From positions 62,001-126,000 of the forward strand of contig JAXMAN010000003.1 in assembly GCA_046350355.1 (NCBI GenBank): a stretch of DNA of 64,000 nt, given 5' to 3'. Origin of the DNA: UBA966 sp046350355 (lineage in GTDB: Bacteria > Planctomycetota > Phycisphaerae > Phycisphaerales > SM1A02). The position numbers were made by a program, and so were the translations under genes. Positions 45,630 through 54,860 of this stretch are shown piece after piece; within the stretch, counting starts at the first letter, position 1; the number at the start of each line of letters is the position of its first letter. The notes beneath the pieces were generated by a model. The model had not been told where the DNA came from, did not search any database, and saw only the letters and a list, made by a program, of their open reading frames with translations.

Positions 45630-46655
45630 CTACCGCGCCACGCTCGCCGCGATGTCGCGCACGAGCTCCGCGACCAGCTTCCCCAGCATCTCCGGCGGCC
45701 ACGGCCCGAGCTCGGGCGCGCCTTCGGCGATGTGCGCCGCGTGCAGCTCGATGCCCGCCGCGATCTGGCACGCCAGCGCGCGCACATCCGCCGCGGTGAA
45801 GCCGCTCGCCGCCGCCGCGCTCGCGGGCGCCTGCGCCACCGCGTCGAGGTCGATCTCCAGCGTCGCCGGCCCGCGCCCGACATGCGCGACCGCGCTCTGC
45901 GCCAGGTGCGGCAGCGTCATGCGTCCGCGCAGCAGGCTCTCGAAGGTGAACGCGACCGTCTCGGTGTCGGAGTCGATCGCCTCCAGGATCGCCTGCGTCG
46001 CGTACGCCTCGGCGAGTCCGACGATCGCGTAGCGCGCCAGATGCCCATCGGCGCGCGCGTAGGTGAAGCCGTTGCCGCTGTGGCGTCCCTCGCGCGGGCG
46101 CAGGTCCGCGTGCAGGTCGATGTTCGCGCAGCTCACGGGTCCGCCCGCCGCGCGCGCGCAGCCCGCGAGCACGCCGTACGCGTTGTTGTGCCCGCCGCCG
46201 ATCACGATCGGCACGAGCCCCGCGCGCCGCAGCGATTCGACCACGCCCGCGACGCGCTCGTCCACCTGCGCGCACAGCGCGCGCAGCTTGCGCAGCGCCG
46301 CGGCGCGCGCGGCCGCGTCGCCCGAATGCTCGTCGATGCGCCGCGCCTGCTTCTGCAGGTCGCGCACCTCCACGCGACCCGCAACCGCGATGCGCGCGCC
46401 GTCCAGGAAGGCGTTCGACTGCATGTTCGCCAGCCGCGGCAGCATCGTGCGCCACATGCGCCGCGCGCCGGGGCGGCCGCCGTTGGCGCGCACGCCGATG
46501 TCCTCGGGGACGCCCAGCAGCGCGACCCGCGCGCCCGCGGGCGCGGCGCCCTTCACGCCCAGCACCTGCATGCGCTCGCCCAGGCGGGTCTCCCCCTCGC
46601 GCGGCGCCGTCAGCGCCCGCAGCGCGTCGGCGGTCATCGGTCGCAAGTGCTTCAT
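45630..46655 (-). CDS. arginase/agmatinase/formimidoylglutamase family ureohydrolase
   Basis: 341 residues. Dinuclear-metal motifs of the family: IVIGGGHNNAYG (His ligand), NIDLHADLR (the D-x-H-x-D cluster) and ATLEIDLDAV. The GGGHNN variant and NGFTYARADG recall formimidoylglutamase-like members more than true arginases; the substrate cannot be fixed. TAGCAT (minus strand, 46663-46668) lies 7 nt before the ATG. It is divergent from the phosphoesterase at 46734. Confidence 0.88.
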   Translation of the reverse strand: MKHLRPMTADALRALTAPREGETRLGERMQVLGVKGAAPAGARVALLGVPEDIGVRANGGRPGARRMWRTMLPRLANMQSNAFLDGARIAVAGRVEVRDLQKQARRIDEHSGDAAARAAALRKLRALCAQVDERVAGVVESLRRAGLVPIVIGGGHNNAYGVLAGCARAAGGPVSCANIDLHADLRPREGRHSGNGFTYARADGHLARYAIVGLAEAYATQAILEAIDSDTETVAFTFESLLRGRMTLPHLAQSAVAHVGRGPATLEIDLDAVAQAPASAAAASGFTAADVRALACQIAAGIELHAAHIAEGAPELGPWPPEMLGKLVAELVRDIAASVAR

Positions 46656-46733
46656 GCGGCGGATGCTACGAGCGGCGGCGGGGGTGCCGCGCCGCGCGGA
46701 TGAACCCGCGGCGGGGCTCCCGGTACAACCGGC

Positions 46734-47762
46734 ATGCCCTCCGAGCCGCAGCAGACGGACCGCCGCGATTTCCTCCGCACCTCGATCGCCGGCGCCGCCG
46801 CCGCCGCGCTCGCCGCGCGCGCCTTCGCGCAGGGCGGGCCGGGTTCCGTCGGCGCGCCCGCCGGCGCACCCGCGCTCGCGCCGCCCGCCACGCCTGCCGC
46901 CGCGCGCCCGCTGCGCATCTGCCACCTCACCGACATCCACGTGCAGCCCGAGCGCAACGCCGAGGCCGGCCTCGCGGCCGCGCTCGCGCATGCGCAGTCG
47001 CAGAAGCCCGACTTCATCCTCACCGGCGGCGACGGCGTGATGGATGTCTTCGAGGCCAAGCGCGGCCGCGCCGACCAGCTCCGCGCGCTGCTGCAGGCGA
47101 CCTTCAAGCGCGAGTGCGGCGTGCCGCTGCACCACACCGTCGGCAACCACGACATCTACGGCTGGAACAAGAAGAAGAGCGGCGCCGCGGGCACCGAGTC
47201 CGACTGGGGCAAGAAGTTCGCGTGCGAGCTCTACGGCCAGCCGCGCACCTACCAGACCTTCGACCGCGGCGGCTGGCGCTTCATCTGCCTCGACAGCGTG
47301 CAGCCCAAGGGCGACGGCTACGTCGGCTACCTCGACGACGAGCAGCACGAGTGGCTGAAGTCGACGATCGCCGGCACGCCCAAGACGACGCCGATCCTGA
47401 TCGTCTCGCACATCCCGATCCTTTCGCTCACCGCGCTCACCTACGGCGCGCCGCGCGGCCGCGAGAAGGTCGGCGAGGACACGGTCATCCACGCCGGCGA
47501 GATGCACACCGACGGCACGCTGCTACACGACCTCTTCAAGGACGCCGGCAACGTGAAGGTCTGCCTCAGCGGACACACGCACCTGCTCGACCACTGCATG
47601 ATTGACGGCATCAGCTACATCTGCGACGGCGCTGTGAGCGGCTCCTGGTGGAAGGGCCCGCTCGAAGGACTCCCCGAGGGCTACGGCTGCCTCGAGCTGC
47701 GCCCCGACGGCACCTTCACGCACGAGTACAAGACCTACGGCTGGAAGGCGGCGAAGGCGTAG
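46734..47762 (+). CDS. Tat-exported calcineurin-like metallophosphoesterase
   Basis: 342 residues. Tat signal DRRDFLRTSIAGAAAAALAA, then the five calcineurin-type motifs: LTDIHVQPE (D-x-H), TGGDGVMD, VGNHDIYG, VSHIPI and SGHTHLLDH. It should be a periplasmic or exported phosphatase/phosphodiesterase. TACAAC (46724-46729) lies 4 nt before the ATG. It converges on the ExbD genes. Confidence 0.92.
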   Translation: MPSEPQQTDRRDFLRTSIAGAAAAALAARAFAQGGPGSVGAPAGAPALAPPATPAAARPLRICHLTDIHVQPERNAEAGLAAALAHAQSQKPDFILTGGDGVMDVFEAKRGRADQLRALLQATFKRECGVPLHHTVGNHDIYGWNKKKSGAAGTESDWGKKFACELYGQPRTYQTFDRGGWRFICLDSVQPKGDGYVGYLDDEQHEWLKSTIAGTPKTTPILIVSHIPILSLTALTYGAPRGREKVGEDTVIHAGEMHTDGTLLHDLFKDAGNVKVCLSGHTHLLDHCMIDGISYICDGAVSGSWWKGPLEGLPEGYGCLELRPDGTFTHEYKTYGWKAAKA

Positions 47763-47779
47763 CCGAGGGACTGTGGGCG

Positions 47780-48214
47780 CTACTTCGCCCCCGCCGCCTC
47801 ATCCCCGCCCACCGCAAACCGCACGTTCGCGAACCCCGCGTCCTTCCCCGCCTGCACCGCGCCGACGGTGATCTCCACCGGCGTCTCCGGGGTCGCCTTC
47901 ACGACGACGCCCGCCTCCTTCGGCAGCGTGCGCAGGAACGCCACGAGCCCCGCGCGGTCGGCGAAGCGGTGCGTGCCGATGCGGTACTCCGCGCCGGCGG
48001 CGGTCTGCGAGACCATCACGACCTGCGGCTCGAGCGCGGAACTCGACTGCCCCGGACGCGCGAAGCCCGTCGCCAGCTCGGACTCCTCCGCCGCGACCGA
48101 GTACGAGATCACGAAGTAGAAGAGCAGGAAGAGCACCACATCGATCAGCGCGATGAGCGGCAGGCGGATCCCCGTGGGATCCAGGCGCGACGGTCGTGCG
48201 GCGGTCAGGCGCAT
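47780..48214 (-). CDS. exbD: ExbD/TolR-family protein 2
   Basis: 144 residues, starting at the ATG with GAGGAG directly upstream rather than at an earlier in-frame start. N-terminal helix with the key Asp (LPLIALIDVVLFLLFYFVIS) and a periplasmic domain (GLVAFLRTLPKEAGVVVKAT). It works with an ExbB-type partner to harness proton motive force. Last gene of a five-gene operon; it differs in the periplasmic part from the ExbD just upstream. Confidence 0.88.
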   Translation of the reverse strand: MRLTAARPSRLDPTGIRLPLIALIDVVLFLLFYFVISYSVAAEESELATGFARPGQSSSALEPQVVMVSQTAAGAEYRIGTHRFADRAGLVAFLRTLPKEAGVVVKATPETPVEITVGAVQAGKDAGFANVRFAVGGDEAAGAK

Positions 48215-48221
48215 GCGCTCC

Positions 48222-48689
48222 TCACCGCGCGGCTCCCGCGCCGTTCGCACCCGCGCCACCCGCGCCCGCCGTCCCCGTCGTCGCGATCTTCCACTGCGTG
48301 ATGCCCGCGTCCGCGAGCGCGCGCCCGACGCGCTCGAGCTCCCGCGAGGCCGCGCGCCGGTCCGCGCGCACGACGACCTCGAGCGGACCGCTCGCCGCCG
48401 TCGCCGTCTTCAGCTGCGTCGCGATCGACTGCGCGAGCTGCGCGCCGTCGAGCTGCTTGCCCAGCACGCTCACCGTGCCGTCGCGGTCGAGGTCGAGCAC
48501 GATGGACATCGACGCGTCCTCCTCGACGGCCTTCTGCCCGGGCTCGCGCGGCAGGTCCATCGGGCGGTACTGCGTCTCGGTGAACTGCGAGGTCATGCTG
48601 AAGAAGATGATGAGCAGCAGCACCACGTCGATCATCGGCGTGAGGTCGAAGCTCGCCTCCTTCTCGCGGTTCGACGGCTCGAGGTTCAT
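48222..48689 (-). CDS. exbD: ExbD/TolR-family protein 1
   Basis: 155 residues. The helix FDLTPMIDVVLLLIIFFSMT carries the conserved TPMIDV proton-path Asp. The periplasmic part includes VVVRADRRAASRELERVGRA. A low-complexity Gly/Ala tail ends it. It overlaps exbB by 4 nt. Confidence 0.92.
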   Translation of the reverse strand: MNLEPSNREKEASFDLTPMIDVVLLLIIFFSMTSQFTETQYRPMDLPREPGQKAVEEDASMSIVLDLDRDGTVSVLGKQLDGAQLAQSIATQLKTATAASGPLEVVVRADRRAASRELERVGRALADAGITQWKIATTGTAGAGGAGANGAGAAR

Positions 48690-49483
48690 GCGCGTCCGCG
48701 CGCGGCCGCCGCGCCGCCGCCTCCCTGCGCGGCCTGCGCCGCCTGCGTCGCGGCATCGCGCTGCGCCTGCGCCGCGCGCGCGCCGCCGGTGGCGACCATG
48801 CCCGCGAAGCGCTCCAGGTCGCGCCCGATGCGGTGCATGATGCGGTCGATGCGCCGGCGGAAGAGCGCGAAGGCGATCGTCGCGGGAATCGCCACGATCA
48901 GGCCCTCCGCGGTGTTCACGAGCGCCATCGACATGAAGGTCGCCAGCTCGTTGGAGCGCGCCGCGCCCTGCAGCCCGCCGATCGCGCGGAAGGCGCCGAT
49001 CATGCCGATGACCGTGCCAAGAAGTCCAAGCATCGGGCCGACCGCGGCGATGACGCCGAGGCCGTCGTTCATGCGGTGCACCTCGTCCGCCTCGCCGCGC
49101 GCGACCTCCTCGACCGCGCCGCGGAACTCCAGCAGGCCGAAGCCCGAGGTCCGCGCCCGCGCGAAGGCCTCCGCGAGCACCGTCGTCACGAAGCAGCGGT
49201 TCGCGGGATCCTTGCAGTAGCGCTCCGCCTCGGCGACGCGCCCCTCGCCCAGCAGCAGCTCGAGCGTGCTCATCACCTCCGGCGGCGCGAACTCGCGCGT
49301 GCGCAGCGCGAGGACATTGCGCACCGTCAGCGCGACCGCGAGCACGGAGAGCGCGATGAGCACGTAGCTCAGCGCGCCGCCGTCGCGGATGTAGGTGAGC
49401 AGCGTCGGGGACGCCTCGGGATCGGCGGCCATCGCGGCCTGCGCGACGAGGCCGGCGATCGAGGACGCGGGATCCAGGTGCAT
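48686..49483 (-). CDS. exbB: ExbB/TolQ/MotA-family proton channel protein
   Basis: 265 residues. Three helices: ALSYVLIALSVLAVALTVRN, the GLGVIAAVGPMLGLLGTVIG segment typical of ExbB/TolQ, and LVNTAEGLIVAIPATIAFAL. Start ATG overlaps the protease stop by one base (TGATG). With the two ExbD proteins it forms an energy-transducing complex; no TonB or TolA is nearby, so its client is unknown. Confidence 0.92.
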   Translation of the reverse strand: MHLDPASSIAGLVAQAAMAADPEASPTLLTYIRDGGALSYVLIALSVLAVALTVRNVLALRTREFAPPEVMSTLELLLGEGRVAEAERYCKDPANRCFVTTVLAEAFARARTSGFGLLEFRGAVEEVARGEADEVHRMNDGLGVIAAVGPMLGLLGTVIGMIGAFRAIGGLQGAARSNELATFMSMALVNTAEGLIVAIPATIAFALFRRRIDRIMHRIGRDLERFAGMVATGGARAAQAQRDAATQAAQAAQGGGGAAAARGRA

Positions 49484-52400
49484 CACGGGCGCTCCTTGCC
49501 CGGCGCCTTGATGGGCGCGGGCGGTGCGGCGGGAACGGGCACGGGCTGCTCCTTCAGGCGCTGGCGCAGGTGCTCGATGGCGGCCTGGAGCTGCGCGTCC
49601 TCGCCGAGGAAGGTCGCGTGCGGCAGGTTGTCGACCACGATGTCGGGCTCGACGCCGCGGCCCTCGATGAGCCACTTGCCCGAGAGGTCGAAGACGCCGT
49701 TCTCGCCCGCGGTGGCGACGCCGTCGTCGACCATCGTGTTGCTGCTGCTGAGCCAGATCTCGCCGCCCCAGGTGCGGGTGCCGATGACCTTGCCCAGGCC
49801 CAGGCGACGGAAGCCCTCGGTGAAGGCCTCGCCGTCGGAGCCGGTGGACTCGTTGCACAGCACGACCATAGGTCCGCGGAAGGCGTACTGCATGTTCCAT
49901 GCAGGTCCCTGTCCGACGGGCTGATTCCAGTACATCCACGCCTTGCGCATCAGCCGGGAGAGGATCCAGCTGTCGATGTTGCCGCCGCCGTTGTTGCGGA
50001 CGTCGATGATCAGGCCCTTGCGGTTGAAGACCGGGATGTAGTCGCGCATGAAGTTGCCGATGTCGTCGCCGCCCATGGCGCGGACATGGATGTACGCGAA
50101 CTCGCCCTTGCTGGCCTCCTCGACCTTGGCGCGACGGGCGAGCTCCCAGGCGCGGTAGCGCAGCTCCTGGTCCTCGCCGCCGGAGATCGGAAGCACCACG
50201 ACGTCGCGCGGCGCGCCGCCGCCCTGCGGAACGACGGTGAGCAGCGTCTGGCGCCGCGCCTTCGTGCGCAGGAGCATCGACGGATCGGCGACGCTCAGCG
50301 TCGGGATGCCGTCGATGGCGGTGATGACCTCGCCCACGCGCACGTTGGCGGTCGGCGCCTGCAGCGGCGAGCGCACGCCCACGCCCGTCTCGTCCGGGTC
50401 GGAGACGGGGATCGCCGAGACGCGCCAGCCGCCCGCGGCGTCGTCGCGCATCAGGTCCGCGCCCAGCGTGGCGGGGGCGATGCGGTCGCTGCCGCGGCGC
50501 ATGTCGCCGCCGTAGACGAAGTGGTGCAGCGCGGAGAGCTCGCCGGTGAGCTCGGCGAGCACGTCGCTCAGCTCCTCGCGCGAGCGCACGCGCTCGACGC
50601 GGGGGAGGTACTTGTCGAGCATCGCGCGCCAGTCGACGCCGTGCATGTGCGAGTCGTAGAAGTAGTCGCGCAGCATGCGCCAGGCGTCAATGTACATCTG
50701 GCGCCACTCGTCGCGCGGCGTGACGCGCAGCGCGACCGCGCCGAAGTCGACGGCGGCGTCGGGCTTGTCCAGCGCGGCGGGGGCCGGCGCGGCGTCGACC
50801 ACGAAGCAGCGCGCGCCGCGCGTGATCAGCAGCTTGCTGCGGTCCATGCTCAGCTCGGCGTCGGAGACGCCGCCGGCGACGACCTTGGGCTCGGGCTTCT
50901 CGTTGCCGATGGCGAGCGCGAAGAGCGTGCCGCGCGGGCCGCGGTCCTCGTCCTCGTCGCTGACGGAGGCCATCGGGTCGACGGCGATCCAGAAGAGCGC
51001 CTTGTCCGTGGCCAGGATCGTGCGCCGCAGCGCGGAGGGGGGCACGGGCACGCGCTCGATGCGTTCGGCGAGGCCGTCGAGGTCGATGTCGACGGTGACC
51101 GCGGGCTTCGCGTCCTTCGCGGGCGCGGCGTCCTTCGCCGGCGCCGCGTCCGCGGGCTTCGCGTCGGCGACCGCGGTCGCGGGCTTCGCGTCCGCCGGCT
51201 TTGCGTCCTTCTTCTCCTTCTCCGCCTTGCGGCGCGCGAGCTCCACTTCATCGTCCGCCTGGAAGGGCGAACGCGTCCCCGCCTTCAGCGCGAGCTGGTA
51301 GATCACGCCCTTCTTCGGGAAGTACGGATCCGGCGCGCCCGCGCCCCAGGGGCTGCGCACCACCGAGTTGAAGACGCGGTCGCTGCCGAAGTAGAGGAAC
51401 TTTCCGTCCGGGCTCCACGCGGGCGCGTAGCTGTCGTAGCGGTCGCTCGTGGCGTCGGTGATCGAGCCCTTCTCCGCGTTCCAGATCCGCACGCGCGAAT
51501 GCATGTTCTGCGCGGGCGCGACGTACGCAAGCCACCGGCTGTCGGGGGACCACACCGCGTCGCTGATCTGGTCGATCGTGTTCGCCTCGACGAGCGTCGG
51601 CGTGCCCGTCGCGAGGTCGACGACCCAGATCCGCTGCTTCTTGTCCATCACCGCCAGGCGCTTGCCGTCGGGCGAGGGCACCGCGATCCAGCGCACCGTG
51701 TCGCCGCCGGTCGTGCGCAGCTTCGGCGCGCCCACGCCGTTGGCGGGAAGCGTCGCCACCTCGAGCTCGCCGGACTCGTCCGAGATCGCCACGAGCTGGT
51801 CGCCCTCGGGCAGGAACGTCGCCTGCCGGTAGCGGATGCCGTCGCGGCGGTCCGCCTCCAGCGTGCGGCCCTGCTTCACGGGCACGACGAAGACATGCCC
51901 GCGCGTCGTCACCACGACGCGGTCGCCGTTGGGCGAAAGGTGGAAGTTCGCGCTGTCGCCGACCGGATCCTTCACCCACTTCTCGCGCGTCTGGTCGAAG
52001 TCGGAGATGAGCCGGATCTCGAGCGCCTTGTCCTGGCCGCTGGCCAGGTCGAGGATCCGCAGGTCCGGCCCGAGCTGGTAGACGACGCGGTCGCCGTCGA
52101 TCGCGGAGCTGCCGATGTCGAAGTCCGCGTGCCGCGTGAGCTGCTTCAGGTCGGTGCCGTCGGGCTTCATCGACCAGAGGTTCATGCGCCCCGAGCGGTC
52201 GGTGGTGAAGACGATGCGCACGCCGTCCTTGCCGCGGTGCACCAGCGGGCGGCGGCTCGTGCCGGCGTAGTCGGCGGTGAGGTTCTTCGCCTCGGCGCCG
52301 CGCGCGCCCGCGGGGGGCATGTTGAAGCTCCAGAGCTGCTGCGCCGTGCCGCCGGCGTAGCGGTCGGTGTGGCTGCCCTGCATGTGCAGTCGCGTGAAGA

Positions 52401-53019
52401 CGACCTGCTGCCCGTCGATGAAGGCCGCGTCGGAGCACTGCGCCAGCGGCAGCAGCTCGCGCGCGCCGGTGGCGAGGTCCATGCGCCAGGTGCGCGTCGC
52501 CGCGGGCGCGCTGTTCTCGTTGCTCGCGTAGAGGAGCTTGCCGTCGGGCGTCCAGCCCGTGGTGCCCATGCGCGCGCCGCTCCAGGTGCGGCGCGTCGGC
52601 AGGCCGCCCGCGAGCGGCATCGTGTAGACGGCGGTCGGCCCTTCGTAGCTGGCGGTGAAGGCGAGCGTGCTCCCGTCGGGGGAGATCGATGGCGCGCCCT
52701 CCTCGCCCGCGTGCGTCGTCAGCCGCACGGCGTCGCCGCCGTTGGCGCTCACGCGCCAGAGGTCGCCCTCGGAGACGAAGACAATCGTGTCGCCGTGGAT
52801 CGCGGGCAGCCGGTAGTAGCCGAGCGTCGCGGGCGTGCTCGCGCCGGCGGCGACGGCGCGCGCGGCGGGCGTCGGAGCGGCGGGCGCGGCGGGTGCGGCC
52901 GCGGGCGCCGGTGTCGCGGCGCCGGTCTTCGCCGCTGGCGGCGTGCCCTGCGCGACCGCGGCGGCGCAGCAGAGAAGCGAGGCGGTGGAGGCGACGATGC
53001 GGAGTGCGCGGGATGCCAT
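49483..53019 (-). CDS. Tricorn-type protease (S41 family with WD40/PD40 propellers)
   Basis: 1178 residues, close to archaeal Tricorn, plus a signal peptide. N-terminal PD40 repeats (LWRVSANGGDAVRL, MNLWSMKPDGTDLKQL, FLYFGSDRVFNS) form two propellers. An Ala/Lys/Asp-rich insert (~590-645) follows, then the helical C1 domain (YIDAWRMLRDYFYDSHMHGV), a PDZ domain (~875-945), and the S41 core with catalytic Ser in STGSDGEAF (about S1061) and Glu in IEGRGVEPD (about E1119). It is exported, unlike cytosolic Tricorn. TAGGAT (minus strand) lies 12 nt before the ATG. Translationally coupled to exbB. Confidence 0.92.
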   Translation of the reverse strand: MASRALRIVASTASLLCCAAAVAQGTPPAAKTGAATPAPAAAPAAPAAPTPAARAVAAGASTPATLGYYRLPAIHGDTIVFVSEGDLWRVSANGGDAVRLTTHAGEEGAPSISPDGSTLAFTASYEGPTAVYTMPLAGGLPTRRTWSGARMGTTGWTPDGKLLYASNENSAPAATRTWRMDLATGARELLPLAQCSDAAFIDGQQVVFTRLHMQGSHTDRYAGGTAQQLWSFNMPPAGARGAEAKNLTADYAGTSRRPLVHRGKDGVRIVFTTDRSGRMNLWSMKPDGTDLKQLTRHADFDIGSSAIDGDRVVYQLGPDLRILDLASGQDKALEIRLISDFDQTREKWVKDPVGDSANFHLSPNGDRVVVTTRGHVFVVPVKQGRTLEADRRDGIRYRQATFLPEGDQLVAISDESGELEVATLPANGVGAPKLRTTGGDTVRWIAVPSPDGKRLAVMDKKQRIWVVDLATGTPTLVEANTIDQISDAVWSPDSRWLAYVAPAQNMHSRVRIWNAEKGSITDATSDRYDSYAPAWSPDGKFLYFGSDRVFNSVVRSPWGAGAPDPYFPKKGVIYQLALKAGTRSPFQADDEVELARRKAEKEKKDAKPADAKPATAVADAKPADAAPAKDAAPAKDAKPAVTVDIDLDGLAERIERVPVPPSALRRTILATDKALFWIAVDPMASVSDEDEDRGPRGTLFALAIGNEKPEPKVVAGGVSDAELSMDRSKLLITRGARCFVVDAAPAPAALDKPDAAVDFGAVALRVTPRDEWRQMYIDAWRMLRDYFYDSHMHGVDWRAMLDKYLPRVERVRSREELSDVLAELTGELSALHHFVYGGDMRRGSDRIAPATLGADLMRDDAAGGWRVSAIPVSDPDETGVGVRSPLQAPTANVRVGEVITAIDGIPTLSVADPSMLLRTKARRQTLLTVVPQGGGAPRDVVVLPISGGEDQELRYRAWELARRAKVEEASKGEFAYIHVRAMGGDDIGNFMRDYIPVFNRKGLIIDVRNNGGGNIDSWILSRLMRKAWMYWNQPVGQGPAWNMQYAFRGPMVVLCNESTGSDGEAFTEGFRRLGLGKVIGTRTWGGEIWLSSSNTMVDDGVATAGENGVFDLSGKWLIEGRGVEPDIVVDNLPHATFLGEDAQLQAAIEHLRQRLKEQPVPVPAAPPAPIKAPGKERP

Positions 53020-53048
53020 GGGAGTCGCGGCATCCTAGGCGCTGGAGG

Positions 53049-54809
53049 CTATTTCGCGTCCACGCGCTCGACCCCCGGCGGCAGCTCGAAGCGCGTGCCC
53101 GGGGGCGTCGCGCCGAAGTGCACCTGCATCGCGCTCTGCTTGCCGCTGTGGCCGCCCGCGCCGCGCAGTTGCGCGATGCGCGTGCGCGCGGGCTCGTCGC
53201 CGACCGCGGGCACCATCGCGCGCACGATGGCGCCGATCGCGTCCGCGTTCACGCCCGCCGCCGGCGTGCCGCGCAGCCGCAGCGTCGTGCCCGGCGCGCC
53301 GCGCTGCGCGGATTCGTTCAGGTAGATGCGCAGCTGCGGCGTGCCGCCCGCGGCCTCGATCATCTCCTTCGAGAAGCGCGTGAAGCTCTGTCCGCAGACG
53401 ATGTCGATGTCGCCGTCGAGGTCCAGGTCGCCCACCGCAAGCTGCGCCGCGCCGGGCAGGTCGATGCCGCTCGCGAGCGTGATGTCCTCGAAGAGCCGTC
53501 CGTCCGCGCCGGGCTGCGCGCGCTGTCGGAAGATGCGCAGGCGCTCGTCGAAGGGCGGCGCATCGGGATAGTCGCCGCTGGCGAGCACGAGGTCGATGCG
53601 CCCGTCGTTGTCGACATCCGCGAGCTCCGCGAAGAGATCGCCCTGGTTCCAACTGCGGCTCTCGGGCCCGTCGCCCGCGGGGATGCGGTCCACGCACCAC
53701 GAGGGCGGCGAATCGAATCGCACGCCCAGCGGCGTCTCCGCGCGCTGCGCGACCAGGAAGCGCGAGCGGTCGGAGGAAGGCCCCGCCCACGCATGCGCGA
53801 TCGCGACGACGAAGCAGTCGAAGAGCCCGTCGTCGTTGACGTCCGCGACCGCGAGATCGAAGTGATTTCCGTTGGCGCGGAAGGGCTTCTCGTCCTCGCG
53901 CTCGAAGCGCTTGTCGTTCTTCGCGCGTTCGGCGAGCCACGCGGGGTACTTGCCGCTGCGGTCCTCGTCGCCGTCGAAGCCCACGGCGGGCGCGACATCC
54001 GCCCATCCGCCGGCGGTGCGCGCATAGAGCCGGTTCCAGCGGCGCCCGTAGTTCATCTGCGCGATCTGCACGGGTCCCAGCGGCGCGCTTGGCGCGGCGA
54101 AGTGCGCGATCACCGCGCCGTAGGTGGGGCGCCCACCTGCGTCGCGCGATTCATCGAAGGGAATGCCATCCTCGGGAAGCGGCACGCGGCGGAAGGTGGG
54201 CGGCGTCGTCGCGGGCGAGACCTGCACGAAGAGATCCCCCGGCGGCGCGTCGAGCGCGTCGCCGTACTTGCGGTACCAGTTGCCGCGGTAGAAGTCGAGC
54301 AGCCCGTCGCCGTTGACATCGCCCACCGCGAGCGCGGCCGCGTGCGTCGGCGCCGCGCCCGCGACTGCGACCGGATCGCCGAAGGTGCCTTCGCCCCTGC
54401 CGGGGCAGAGGACCAGCCACGGGCTCCTCGCGCCGTCGTCCGCGTTGCGCGCGACGATCGCGTCGATCCTTCCGTCGTTGTCGAAGTCCGCGACGGCGGT
54501 GACCGCGTCCGCGCCCAGGTCGGGCAGCGTCGTCGGCGCGGGGACGAATCGCCAGCCGCGCGGCGCCGACGCGTCGGGCGTGTTCAGGAAGACCAGCCGC
54601 CGCGCGAGCACGAGGTCCGGCCGCCCATCGCCGTTGAGGTCCGCGAGCGCGAGGCGCCCCTCCGAATGCGGCCGCATGCCCAGGTCCGCGGTCGCGTCGG
54701 TGAAGAGCGGGGGCGCGGCGGGCGCCGCGCTCGCGGGCGGCGCGCTCGCCGCGCTCGCCGCAGGCGCAACGATGGCGGGAGGCGCGGGCGGCGGCGGATC
54801 GGCGAGCAT
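53049..54809 (-). CDS. FG-GAP/VCBS repeat protein with UnbV-like C-terminus (CRTAC1 type)
   Basis: 586 residues. Repeats with calcium loops (ALADLNGDGRPDLVLA, AVADFDNDGRIDAIVA, AVGDVNGDGLLDFYRG, DVDNDGRIDLVLASGD, AVGDLDLDGDIDIVCG) form a propeller. The end (IAQLRGAGGHSGKQSAMQVH then FGA) matches the ASPIC/UnbV domain. GAAGGAGG precedes the ATG by 2-3 nt. No classic signal peptide is obvious (Pro/Ala-rich start). First gene of the operon with the Tricorn-type protease and ExbBD, 30 nt apart. Confidence 0.85.
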   Translation of the reverse strand: MLADPPPPAPPAIVAPAASAASAPPASAAPAAPPLFTDATADLGMRPHSEGRLALADLNGDGRPDLVLARRLVFLNTPDASAPRGWRFVPAPTTLPDLGADAVTAVADFDNDGRIDAIVARNADDGARSPWLVLCPGRGEGTFGDPVAVAGAAPTHAAALAVGDVNGDGLLDFYRGNWYRKYGDALDAPPGDLFVQVSPATTPPTFRRVPLPEDGIPFDESRDAGGRPTYGAVIAHFAAPSAPLGPVQIAQMNYGRRWNRLYARTAGGWADVAPAVGFDGDEDRSGKYPAWLAERAKNDKRFEREDEKPFRANGNHFDLAVADVNDDGLFDCFVVAIAHAWAGPSSDRSRFLVAQRAETPLGVRFDSPPSWCVDRIPAGDGPESRSWNQGDLFAELADVDNDGRIDLVLASGDYPDAPPFDERLRIFRQRAQPGADGRLFEDITLASGIDLPGAAQLAVGDLDLDGDIDIVCGQSFTRFSKEMIEAAGGTPQLRIYLNESAQRGAPGTTLRLRGTPAAGVNADAIGAIVRAMVPAVGDEPARTRIAQLRGAGGHSGKQSAMQVHFGATPPGTRFELPPGVERVDAK

Positions 54810-54860
54810 CGCCTCCTTCTACCGGAGCGCGCCCCCGCGCGTTGCTAGCATCGCCCCGCG

